This document shows, one piece after another, positions 1-5,719 of a DNA stretch of 7,593 bases. The position numbers and the translations under genes were made by a program. The notes below the pieces were generated by a model. That model saw only the letters and a list, made by a program, of their open reading frames with translations, did no database searches and was not told where the DNA came from. Every line of letters begins with the position of its first letter. Position 1 is the stretch's first letter. Source of the DNA: Ilumatobacter sp. (GTDB taxonomy: Bacteria; Actinomycetota; Acidimicrobiia; Acidimicrobiales; Ilumatobacteraceae); assembly GCA_029263275.1 (NCBI GenBank), contig JAJCXU010000601.1:1-7593 (forward strand). The letters run 5' to 3'.

Positions 1-903
1 GGCGACGACTTCTCGCCGACCTACGTGAGTGGTGACGATGGCGACGGACGCCTGTCGATGGGGGAGGTGTGGACGTTCGAGGCTCGGGACCAGCGACGAT
101 CAACAGCTGGCGAGCAGTACATGAACGTCGCGTCGTTGGCCGCGGGTCGCATCGTCAATCCGGTGACTGGCGAACGTACCGACCGCGTCACGGCAGTCCG
201 CGTCGATCCGGCGGGCTATGCGGTGCCCTGTCTCTCGACATCGGTGTCCGATCTGGCCGACGGCGATCGCGTTCTCGATGCGGGCGGCGGAGTGGCCGTC
301 GACGTCGCAACGTTTTGCAATCTGGTTCCTGGCGAGCAGTATGTGATCGAGGGCGTCGCGGTGGTGCGGGCGACGGGTGTCGCGACCGAGTTCAGTGGCT
401 CGACCAGATTCACCCCCGACGCGCCGAACGGCACTGTCACGGTCGACATCGCGGTACCGGCCGAGGCGGGCGAGTACGTCGTCTTCGAGACGGTGCGGTG
501 GGCCGCATCCGGCGACGTGGTCGCAACCCACGCCGATCTCGAGGACGACGCTCAGACCTTCGTGGTGCCGCCGAATCCGGAGCCGGCGCCGCCTGTGCCG
601 GATGATCCGCCGGTGATCACGACGCCGATGCCGCCCGCTGCTGCGGTGCCGCCGACGATTCCGAAGGTCGGCAGCGATGTTGCTCAACTGGCGACGATCA
701 TCGGGCTGGCCCTGTTCACGGTCGGCGTCGTGTTGATGGAGCTCCGCCATGGACGCATCAGGCGACCCGATGGCGGAGCGGCACGTCAGACGAGCACGCA
801 GCCGTCGGTGGCGTTGCCAGTGGCGACGGGAGTCTCGTCGCCGAAGTTGTCGGAGAACGTGTTGACTCCGGCGGTGGCGTCCGGGGCGAATCCGGTTGCG
901 TAG
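1..903 (+). CDS. Surface protein with VaFE-type domain and sortase-like C-terminal anchor (5' partial)
   Basis: This is the C-terminal 300 residues of a larger exported protein. The frame is open at base 1, so the true start lies upstream of the window; the GTG at 25 is unlikely to be it. Counting from the first codon, residues 1-76 resemble the conserved repeat domains of actinobacterial surface proteins, with a calcium-loop-like stretch GDDGDGRLSMGE followed by WTF. Residues 77-189 match the VaFE repeat (Thr-Gln ester bond domain): SDLADGD, NLVPGEQYVIEG, FTPDAPNGTV, VVFET (160-164) and HADLEDDAQT. Q185, and T80 near the start, are the candidate ester-forming residues. Residues 190-219 form a Pro-rich stalk. 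IPKVGSD (220-226), a membrane span (227-248) and RHGRIRR look like a sortase signal, but Val replaces the usual Thr. An unusually long tail of about 45 residues follows and overlaps the opposing lipoprotein gene. The role is probably adhesion or stalk building; the ligand is unknown. Confidence 0.8.
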   Translation, partial: GDDFSPTYVSGDDGDGRLSMGEVWTFEARDQRRSTAGEQYMNVASLAAGRIVNPVTGERTDRVTAVRVDPAGYAVPCLSTSVSDLADGDRVLDAGGGVAVDVATFCNLVPGEQYVIEGVAVVRATGVATEFSGSTRFTPDAPNGTVTVDIAVPAEAGEYVVFETVRWAASGDVVATHADLEDDAQTFVVPPNPEPAPPVPDDPPVITTPMPPAAAVPPTIPKVGSDVAQLATIIGLALFTVGVVLMELRHGRIRRPDGGAARQTSTQPSVALPVATGVSSPKLSENVLTPAVASGANPVA

Positions 904-1541
904 GCCAGCACGGCTTCGCAGATGGCGATGGCGTCCGCCTCGACGTCGATGCCGCCGGCCTCGAAGTCATCGCCGAATTGGCCGAACGATGACAGGCGCG
1001 TGCGCCACGCCGCATCCTGGTAGTTCTCGTCGAAATAGAGCTTGAGTCCGTCGAGGCTGGCCACGTTCGGATCGACCGGATCGTCGAAGTCCGGGTTGTA
1101 CAGCGAATCATCCAGTGCGCTTCCCGAACCTGTATCAGATGTTTCCGGATCGAGGCCACACTCGTTGACGCCGTAGGCCTCGAGGTTCTCGCCCGCCTCG
1201 ATCACCGCCGGGTCGAAGAGGAGTCCAAAGGCTTCCTCGGCAGATGCCGGGTCGCTTTCGTCGAAATCGGCGAGCTTCTCGAACAGGTCGATGAGGACCG
1301 TCATGTCATCGCGGACCTCGTCCGGTGCGGAGTCGCGGATCGACCGCAGCTCGTCGAGGGACTCGTCGTCGATGTTGTCGCCCTCAATCCCTGAGGTCGC
1401 GGCTTCCAGCGCAACGATCTTTTCGCAGAAGTCAGCACCATCTTGCCCTCCCGCGTCGTTGTCGGATGAGCCGCCGCAGGCGCTCGCAAGCAGGACGATG
1501 GTCGCGAGCACAGCTGTGGAGCCGAGAGATGGAGAGCGCAT
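786..1541 (-). CDS. Acidic lipoprotein of unknown function
   Basis: This encodes a 251-aa protein with a short basic N-terminus, a hydrophobic stretch and a lipobox ending L-A-S-A-C at Cys22, then GGSS. It should be lipidated and sit on the outer face of the membrane. The mature part is strongly acidic. Residues 36-130 look helical, begin with FCEKI and end with NECGL. A Gly/Ser/Asp-rich linker follows at about 132-160, and then a second segment (162-251) contains AICEAV and ends GCVLV. The four mature cysteines (39, 128, 208, 248) fall two per segment, so one disulfide in each is plausible. I do not recognise a named family. The ATG at 1541 is chosen because it is followed directly by the signal peptide. 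No good Shine-Dalgarno precedes it, but TACGTT lies 7 bases upstream. The 3' end overlaps the convergent surface-protein gene by 118 bp. Confidence 0.85.
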   Translation of the reverse strand: MRSPSLGSTAVLATIVLLASACGGSSDNDAGGQDGADFCEKIVALEAATSGIEGDNIDDESLDELRSIRDSAPDEVRDDMTVLIDLFEKLADFDESDPASAEEAFGLLFDPAVIEAGENLEAYGVNECGLDPETSDTGSGSALDDSLYNPDFDDPVDPNVASLDGLKLYFDENYQDAAWRTRLSSFGQFGDDFEAGGIDVEADAIAICEAVLAYATGFAPDATAGVNTFSDNFGDETPVATGNATDGCVLV

Positions 1542-1548
1542 ACCTGAG

Positions 1549-1554
1549 AACGTA
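1549..1554 (-). promoter_or_regulatory. Candidate -10 hexamer TACGTT for the lipoprotein gene
   Basis: Read on the minus strand, TACGTT (the TANNNT form typical of actinobacterial -10 boxes) is followed by seven bases, CTCAGGT, and then the ATG at 1541. Transcription beginning 7-8 bases after the hexamer would start at the A of the start codon or one base away from it, giving a leaderless mRNA. No good -35 box is visible, which is common for such promoters. Confidence 0.5.
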
Positions 1555-1698
1555 CTGACTGCGGACCCCGCGATGCACGGGTTTGCACCGACCGACCGGT
1601 TGACGGTGGTGCTTGGTCGGCGTCGAGAACGGACTCAAGCGACCAGGTTGAACGTCCGATGTAGGGGATGGCGCAGTTGCGCACCTCCACCCAGATCT

Positions 1699-1703
1699 GA
1701 AGG
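1699..1703 (+). promoter_or_regulatory. Shine-Dalgarno GAAGG that fixes the beta-helix gene start
   Basis: GAAGG sits seven bases before the ATG at 1711. It decides between this ATG and the open frame that continues upstream to 1291, because a signal peptide follows this ATG and the upstream stretch is antisense to the lipoprotein gene. Confidence 0.7.
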
Positions 1704-1710
1704 TCATCGA

Positions 1711-3219
1711 ATGTCTCGACACACCACCCGCCGAGCCGCCCAGCTCGGCGCCAGCTCCCTCATCGCTCTTGCGGTTGCCCTGTCGGCTGCCGCTCCGGCG
1801 AGTGCCGTCGCTGACGGCACCGTGATCGTGAAGAACGGGAACGACACCGGCCCTGGCAGCTTCCGCGCAGCCGTCGAGGTCGCGAATGCCGACCAGACGA
1901 TCGATCGCATCAAGTTCCGCCGCGACCTCGAGATCGACCTGGTGTCCCCAGTCGTCTACACCGGAACGCAGGACCTGCTGATCGCGGGGCGTGGCGCTTC
2001 GATCTCGGGTTCCGACGGCGATGCGGCTGCCACACAGACGTGGGACGCCGGATTGTTCGTCTCGCAGTCGGCCGCCGACATGACGCTCACCCGCATGACC
2101 TTCAGCGACAGCTTCAGCAACGGCCTTGCCTTTCTGCTCCCCGCCGAGGCGTCGGAGACGGTCGTGATCACGATGAAGAAGATCGAAGTGATCGACTCCA
2201 AGTTCCACGGCATCTACATCGACGGTCAGGCCACCAGCGGCTTCGCAACCGATGGTGTCGATCACGCGGCATGTGTCGATCCGTACTTCGTCGAGTCCGA
2301 TGCTTCGATCGAAGCATCGTTCAAGGCAGTCGTCGTCAGCGGCAACGGCACCCTCGCTGGCGGATTCGACGACTCGATTGCCACCGGCTGCCCGAACAGC
2401 TTCGACGGCATCCACATCGACGAAGGCGGTGCGGGTGACATCATCGTCTCGACCGCAAAGACCGACGCAAGCGAGAACTTCGGCGCAGGAATCTCGCTCG
2501 ATGAGCAAGGCCCCGGCGAGATCAGCGTGGTCGCCCAGCGGTCATCATTCAACGCGAACGGTTCCGGCCTCCCAACCGTCGACGGCTTGAGCGAGTCCCG
2601 GCCCGGATTCGACATCGACGAGCACGACGATGGCACGGCCCGCACGGTGCTGATTCGCCCCGAGATGAACGAGAATGCCGGATCTGGCCTCGATGTCGAT
2701 GAGTTCGGCGAAGGTGATGCGGTGACGGTCTCGCAGAAGGCGACAGCGAACGAGAACGGTGAGTCCGGCGTGTCCGTTCACGAACACGACAACGGGACCG
2801 TGGCTCTCGAATTGCGCAAGGCAACCATCTTCGGCTCGGCGTCGGGCAGTGGCGTGCAGCTGATCGAGAGCGATGACGGTTTCGTCAATGCAACGATCAT
2901 GTCGAGCAAGATGAAAGACAATGCTCAGTTCGGCGTCACGGTCGACCAGCAGGCAACCGGTGGCGGCTCGCTCTTCATTCAGAAGTCCGACCTCCGCGAC
3001 AACGACGCCGCATCGATCGAGGCGCTCGGCCTCGACAACGTGCAGCTGATCAAGGTCAAGCAAGACCCCGTCGAGCCCGTCGTGGCTCCCGTCGCCGACC
3101 CCGAGCCCCCCGCTCCGGTCGAGCCTCCCGCACCTGTTGCCCCGCCGGAAGAAGAGCCTCAGCCGCCGGCACCGATCGACCCGCCGACACCGGCGGCTGA
3201 AGAGCCCAGCACAGCCTGA
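1711..3219 (+). CDS. Secreted parallel beta-helix protein with Pro/Glu-rich tail
   Basis: This encodes a 502-aa exported protein. Residues 1-32 form a signal peptide (RHTTRR, a hydrophobic core, then A-S-A before VADG). Residues 36-80 carry NGNDTGPGSFRAAVEVANA, typical of the N-terminal cap of CSLREA-like bacterial beta-helix proteins. From about 85 to 445 the sequence is a pectin-lyase-like right-handed beta-helix, with alternating hydrophobics and Asn/Gly turns. Seven copies of G-hydrophobic-x-hydrophobic-x-(E/Q) fall at 233, 260, 299, 326, 353, 381 and 408, mostly 27 residues apart. No catalytic pectate or polysaccharide lyase motif is evident, so a structural, adhesive or glycan-binding role is as likely as enzyme activity. 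Residues 452-502 form a Pro/Glu/Ala-rich tail with no membrane span or sorting motif, so the protein is either released or held by its tail. The frame is open 140 codons upstream, but that part is antisense to the lipoprotein gene and is not believed. Confidence 0.88.
   Translation: MSRHTTRRAAQLGASSLIALAVALSAAAPASAVADGTVIVKNGNDTGPGSFRAAVEVANADQTIDRIKFRRDLEIDLVSPVVYTGTQDLLIAGRGASISGSDGDAAATQTWDAGLFVSQSAADMTLTRMTFSDSFSNGLAFLLPAEASETVVITMKKIEVIDSKFHGIYIDGQATSGFATDGVDHAACVDPYFVESDASIEASFKAVVVSGNGTLAGGFDDSIATGCPNSFDGIHIDEGGAGDIIVSTAKTDASENFGAGISLDEQGPGEISVVAQRSSFNANGSGLPTVDGLSESRPGFDIDEHDDGTARTVLIRPEMNENAGSGLDVDEFGEGDAVTVSQKATANENGESGVSVHEHDNGTVALELRKATIFGSASGSGVQLIESDDGFVNATIMSSKMKDNAQFGVTVDQQATGGGSLFIQKSDLRDNDAASIEALGLDNVQLIKVKQDPVEPVVAPVADPEPPAPVEPPAPVAPPEEEPQPPAPIDPPTPAAEEPSTA
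2407..2964 (+). repeat. 27-residue beta-helix coil repeats (protein level)
   Basis: Seven coils share a core such as GIHIDEGGAG, GISLDEQGPG, GFDIDEHDDG, GLDVDEFGEG, GVSVHEHDNG, GVQLIESDDG and GVTVDQQATG. Start-to-start distances are 27, 39, 27, 27, 28 and 27 residues; the 39 reflects a 12-residue insertion containing LPTVDGLSESRPG. A likely earlier copy, GIYIDGQATSG, starts at residue 167 (base 2209). The repeat is conserved in protein but has diverged at DNA level, so it is old rather than a recent amplification. Confidence 0.75.
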
Positions 3220-3254
3220 GCAGCGCCTGCCAGCACAGACTGCTCGGACAGGCA

Positions 3255-3260
3255 TAGCCT
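3255..3260 (+). promoter_or_regulatory. Candidate -10 hexamer TAGCCT for the small membrane protein/patatin operon
   Basis: TAGCCT fits TANNNT and is followed by six bases, GGATCC, and then the ATG at 3267. Initiation about seven bases downstream would give a leaderless transcript. The hexamer also lies in a perfect inverted repeat, CAGGC-ATA-GCCTG (3249-3261), which may be an operator or chance. AGCACA at 3232-3237 is at -35 spacing (17 bp) but matches poorly. Confidence 0.5.
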
Positions 3261-3266
3261 GGATCC

Positions 3267-3452
3267 ATGAGCAGTTCGGGTGGACGATCGATCCTTGCGA
3301 GCGTCGTCGGGTGGCTGATCGTGGCGATCATCATCTGGGTGTTCTTCGGCAGCATCCTCGGGACGATTCGGTTCCTCATCCGAATGGTCGTGTTCCTCTT
3401 CGTCATCGGGGCATTGCTGACCATCTACTTCCGTCTTCGAGACGGCGACTGA
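3267..3452 (+). CDS. Small two-span membrane protein
   Basis: This encodes a 61-aa protein made almost entirely of two hydrophobic helices: about residues 8-32 (ILASVVGWLIVAIIIWVFF) and 36-55 (FLIRMVVFLFVIGALLTIYF). They are joined by a short loop with Arg35 and Arg39, and the protein ends RLRDGD. The Arg-rich ends and the short loop suggest that both termini may face the same side, but topology is uncertain. I do not recognise a family. It starts 47 bp after the beta-helix gene and ends 15 bp before the patatin-like gene on the same strand, so it is probably the first gene of an operon with the latter. There is no Shine-Dalgarno; the start is supported by the TAGCCT hexamer six bases upstream. 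Its shortness leaves some doubt, but composition and spacing favour a real gene. Confidence 0.7.
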   Translation: MSSSGGRSILASVVGWLIVAIIIWVFFGSILGTIRFLIRMVVFLFVIGALLTIYFRLRDGD

Positions 3453-3467
3453 CGTGCCCGATCCCGC

Positions 3468-4316
3468 ATGACCACCGCGTTCGTGCTCTCCGGTGGTGCC
3501 AGCCACGGAGCGATTCAGGTCGGAATGGCGATTGCACTGGAGGAGCGCGGCATCACGCCCGACCTGATCGTCGGTACCTCAGTCGGGGCGATCAACGGAG
3601 CCTGGCTCGCCGGTGGTCGTTCGTCCGCCGCGCTCGCTGATCTGTGGCACGGCCTCGAGCGTGCCGACCTGTTCCCGATGCACCCCGTGCTCGGCCTGCG
3701 TGCATTTGTCGGCAAGTCGACACACTTCGTTCCCGCCACCGCGCTGCGGTCGACGTTGTCGAGGCATGTGCCCTTCGAGAATCTCGAAGATGCGTCGACA
3801 CCGTTGATCGTGGTCACCGCCGATGCGCTCTCGGGCGAAGAGGTGCTGCTCACGTCTGGCAACGCTGTTGATGCAGTCACCGCCAGCGCGTCCCTCCCGG
3901 CGATCTATCCGCCTGCGCGCGTCCAGGTCGATGGTCGTCAACGGCTGCTCGTCGATGGTGCGATCGTCAACAACACGGCGATCACCACTGCGATCGACGC
4001 GGGAGCAACCGATGTGTGGGTGTTGTCGACCGGCTATTCGTGCGAGGTGAGCGAGCCGCCCGACACTGCCTTGGCAGCAGCGCTGCACGCCGTGAGCCTC
4101 ATGGTGCAGCGCAGGTTTGTGCTCGAGATGGCGGCCAACACCTACGACCTACCGATTCATCTCATTCCGCCGCCGTGCCCGCTCGAGCTGTCGCCCATCG
4201 ACTTCTCGCAGTCAGCCGAGTTGATCGAGCGAGCTGCCGATGGCACCCGATCGTGGCTCGACGAGGGGCAACCGCACGCACAATCTGTCCCGGAAGTCCA
4301 TTCCGCGTCCGGGTGA
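3468..4316 (+). CDS. Patatin-like phospholipase (lipid acyl hydrolase)
   Basis: This encodes a 282-aa protein, about the size of small bacterial patatin-like proteins. The family uses a Ser-Asp dyad to cleave acyl ester bonds in phospholipids or other lipids. The oxyanion-hole stretch is LSGGASHGAIQVG (residues 7-19). The nucleophile elbow is GTSVG, with Ser38 as the probable catalytic serine, and the catalytic aspartate is Asp163 in VDGAIVNNT. All three elements are intact and in the usual order, so the enzyme should be active; the real substrate is unknown. There is no signal peptide, so it acts in the cytoplasm or on the inner membrane face. The ATG at 3468 lies 15 bp after the small membrane protein gene with no clear Shine-Dalgarno, suggesting co-transcription and perhaps coupled translation. 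The last residues (after about 265) are poorly conserved in style and lie in a duplicated DNA stretch. The next gene converges and ends 23 bp away. Confidence 0.93.
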   Translation: MTTAFVLSGGASHGAIQVGMAIALEERGITPDLIVGTSVGAINGAWLAGGRSSAALADLWHGLERADLFPMHPVLGLRAFVGKSTHFVPATALRSTLSRHVPFENLEDASTPLIVVTADALSGEEVLLTSGNAVDAVTASASLPAIYPPARVQVDGRQRLLVDGAIVNNTAITTAIDAGATDVWVLSTGYSCEVSEPPDTALAAALHAVSLMVQRRFVLEMAANTYDLPIHLIPPPCPLELSPIDFSQSAELIERAADGTRSWLDEGQPHAQSVPEVHSASG

Positions 4317-4335
4317 CGAAGTCTGGGTGACGAAG
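4308..4335. repeat. 14-bp tandem duplication across the patatin stop codon
   Basis: TCCGGGTGACGAAG (4308-4321) is followed at once by TCTGGGTGACGAAG (4322-4335), with one mismatch. The first copy contains the patatin stop TGA (4314-4316). The second lies in the gap before the convergent serine hydrolase stop. It looks like a small slippage duplication. Confidence 0.8.
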
Positions 4336-4339
4336 ACGG

Positions 4340-5599
4340 TCAGTCGACGAGGGCTTGGTAGACGAGCTGCTGCAGGATCGACCGGATCGGATAGGTGCTC
4401 GATGGCAGCAGCTGGGTGAGGAACAACACGACGAGCTCTTCAGTCGGGTCGACCCAGAACGCCGTGCTCGCCGCACCACCCCAGGCATACGATCCTGCCG
4501 ACCCGATCACCTTGTGCTCGGCGCTGTCGAGCTCGACGGAGAAGCCGAGGCCGAAGCCCATTCCCGCGAATTCGGTCTCGGCGAACAACGGACGACCGAA
4601 CGCTTCGAGTTCAGCGCCGGCCGGCAGGTGGTTGCGGGTCATGTAGTCAACGGTGCGGCTGCCCAGGATGCGCGTGCCGTCGAGTTCGCCGCGGTTCAGG
4701 AGCATGTGTGCGAATCGGAGGTAGTCGGCCGCGGTTCCGCAGAGACCGCCACCGCCGCCGAGCATCGCCGGCTTGTGGTCGAGTGGCGCCGCGGGCATTA
4801 CCGAAGCCTTGGCCGACGGGCCCGTGCCGCGAGCATTGCCGGTCGGCATCGGGAAGTAGAGCTCGGCGAAGCGATCCCGTTTGTCGCCTTCCACCCAGAA
4901 CTCGGTGTCGGTCATGCCGAGCGGGTCGAGAATCCGTTCGCGGAAGAACTCGTCGAGCGATTGGCCCGACACCACTTCGACGACCCGGCCCAGCACGTCG
5001 GTCGACACGCCGTACAACCACTCGGTCCCCGGTTGGAAAGCGAGCGGGAGCTTGGCCCATGCGTCGCAGCAGCCTTCGAGGTCCATCCCCTTCGGATTGC
5101 CCCACTCGAAGCCGGCCTTGCGATAGAGGGCATCGGTGACGTGGCTGTTGTGGAAGCCGTAGGTCAGGCCAGAGGTGTGGGTGAGTAGGTGCCAGATTCG
5201 CATCGGCTCGGTCTGCCCCTCGGTCACGGGGGAGACGGATGACCCGTTTCGGTAGACCTGGGAATCTCCGAACGATGGGATGTACTTCGCCACGGGATCC
5301 TTGAGCTGCAGCTTGCCCTCTTCATAGAGGATCATCGCTGCGACCGAAGTGATCGGCTTGCTCATCGAGAACATCCGACAGATCGTGTCCGACTCCCACG
5401 GCAGGTTCTGTTCGATGTTTCGTTTGCCGTAAGTCGAGCTGTAGGCAATCTCGCCAGCGCGGCTGACGACAACCTGCCAGCCGGGAAGCCGGCCGTCGTC
5501 GACGTACTGTTTGAAGTGCTCGTCGATCCGAGTCAGCCGACCGGCGTCGAAGCCGGCGTCGGCGGGGGTGATGGTCTGTGCGGTTCCAGTGACGGCCAT
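4340..5599 (-). CDS. Serine hydrolase, beta-lactamase fold (family VIII esterase-like)
   Basis: This encodes a 419-aa protein of the beta-lactamase-related serine hydrolase family (class C/EstB/LovD-like). Residue numbers are from the ATG at 5599. RLPGWQVVVSRAGEIA (37-52) is the usual N-terminal strand region. FSMSKP gives the S-x-x-K pair, Ser78 and Lys81. LLTHTSGLTYG follows at 138-148. LYGVSTD supplies the tyrosine (Tyr196) but lacks the Asn of the Y-x-N motif of true class C enzymes. GSAGSYAWGGAAST, with WGG at 373-375, replaces the K/H-T-G box, as in esterases of this fold. An ester or amide hydrolase or acyltransferase is therefore more likely than a resistance enzyme. There is no signal peptide, so it is probably cytoplasmic. 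An in-frame ATG at 5623 would add MLPCHHLP; I prefer 5599 because the family normally begins near here and the extra residues look non-coding. Neither start has a Shine-Dalgarno; CATCAT lies six bases before 5599. Confidence 0.93.
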   Translation of the reverse strand: MAVTGTAQTITPADAGFDAGRLTRIDEHFKQYVDDGRLPGWQVVVSRAGEIAYSSTYGKRNIEQNLPWESDTICRMFSMSKPITSVAAMILYEEGKLQLKDPVAKYIPSFGDSQVYRNGSSVSPVTEGQTEPMRIWHLLTHTSGLTYGFHNSHVTDALYRKAGFEWGNPKGMDLEGCCDAWAKLPLAFQPGTEWLYGVSTDVLGRVVEVVSGQSLDEFFRERILDPLGMTDTEFWVEGDKRDRFAELYFPMPTGNARGTGPSAKASVMPAAPLDHKPAMLGGGGGLCGTAADYLRFAHMLLNRGELDGTRILGSRTVDYMTRNHLPAGAELEAFGRPLFAETEFAGMGFGLGFSVELDSAEHKVIGSAGSYAWGGAASTAFWVDPTEELVVLFLTQLLPSSTYPIRSILQQLVYQALVD

Positions 5600-5719
5600 C
5601 GGCAGATGATGGCAGGGGAGCATCGTTCGCTACGAAGTCGGGGCCGCAGAGCAGGAGTGAGACCGCAGAACGCGTGCTCGATGACGTTTCGATGACACCC
5701 GGTCGTCATCGTCGTCGGC
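5600..5719. promoter_or_regulatory. Divergent control region between serine hydrolase and lipoprotein genes
   Basis: Two genes are transcribed outward from these 120 bp (96 bp if the hydrolase starts at 5623). CGATGAC occurs at 5679-5685 and again at 5690-5696, 11 bp apart, and its inverted copy GTCATCG lies at 5705-5711, eight bases after the second. This could be an operator read from one face of the helix. CCGCAGA is also repeated (5644-5650 and 5663-5669). No clear TANNNT -10 box is seen on either side. Confidence 0.45.

Larger units (their letters stand above)
1542..1710. promoter_or_regulatory. Divergent intergenic region between lipoprotein and beta-helix genes
   Basis: These 169 bp separate two genes read outward, so both promoters should lie here. 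The lipoprotein side has a TACGTT hexamer next to its start. On the plus strand TTGACG at 1600-1605 resembles a -35 box, but 17-18 bases downstream there is only TCGAGA, so I do not call a plus promoter with confidence. An imperfect inverted repeat occupies 1631-1657, and CCGACC (1588-1593 and 1592-1597) is complementary to GGTCGG at 1615-1620. Confidence 0.5.

Noticed and set aside
31..66. EF-hand or dockerin calcium site in the surface protein
   Set aside because: The loop GDDGDGRLSMGE has Gly at coordinating position 1, and its context fits a surface repeat domain rather than a dockerin; calcium binding remains possible but is not called.
1600..1628. TTGACG followed by TCGAGA as a sigma-70 promoter for the beta-helix gene
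   Set aside because: The -35 match is good but the -10 candidate lacks the conserved final T; not enough to call.
1671..1682. GCGCA-GT-TGCGC palindrome just before the beta-helix Shine-Dalgarno
   Set aside because: A two-base loop is too tight for a stable hairpin as drawn and the motif is short enough to arise by chance in GC-rich DNA.
1291..1710. In-frame 140-codon extension of the beta-helix gene
   Set aside because: It is antisense to the lipoprotein gene and its intergenic region, has Arg/Ser-rich shadow composition, and would bury the signal peptide; a Shine-Dalgarno and signal peptide mark 1711 instead.
1432..2508. Long minus-strand frame opposite the beta-helix gene
   Set aside because: Its composition (many Asp, Val, Arg, Gly) is what results from reading the complement of a GC-rich gene; there is no start signal and no recognisable domain.
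4289..4313. CCCGGA/TCCGGG inverted repeat at the end of the patatin gene as an intrinsic terminator
   Set aside because: The six-base stem has a 13-base loop and no T run follows; it lies within the coding sequence.
4355..5188. Plus-strand frame opposite the serine hydrolase
   Set aside because: The hydrolase on the minus strand has clear catalytic motifs over the same bases; the plus frame has none and reads as an antisense shadow.
4340..5599. Antibiotic resistance beta-lactamase
   Set aside because: There is no export signal, no Y-x-N motif and no K/H-T-G box; the esterase-like branch of the fold fits better.
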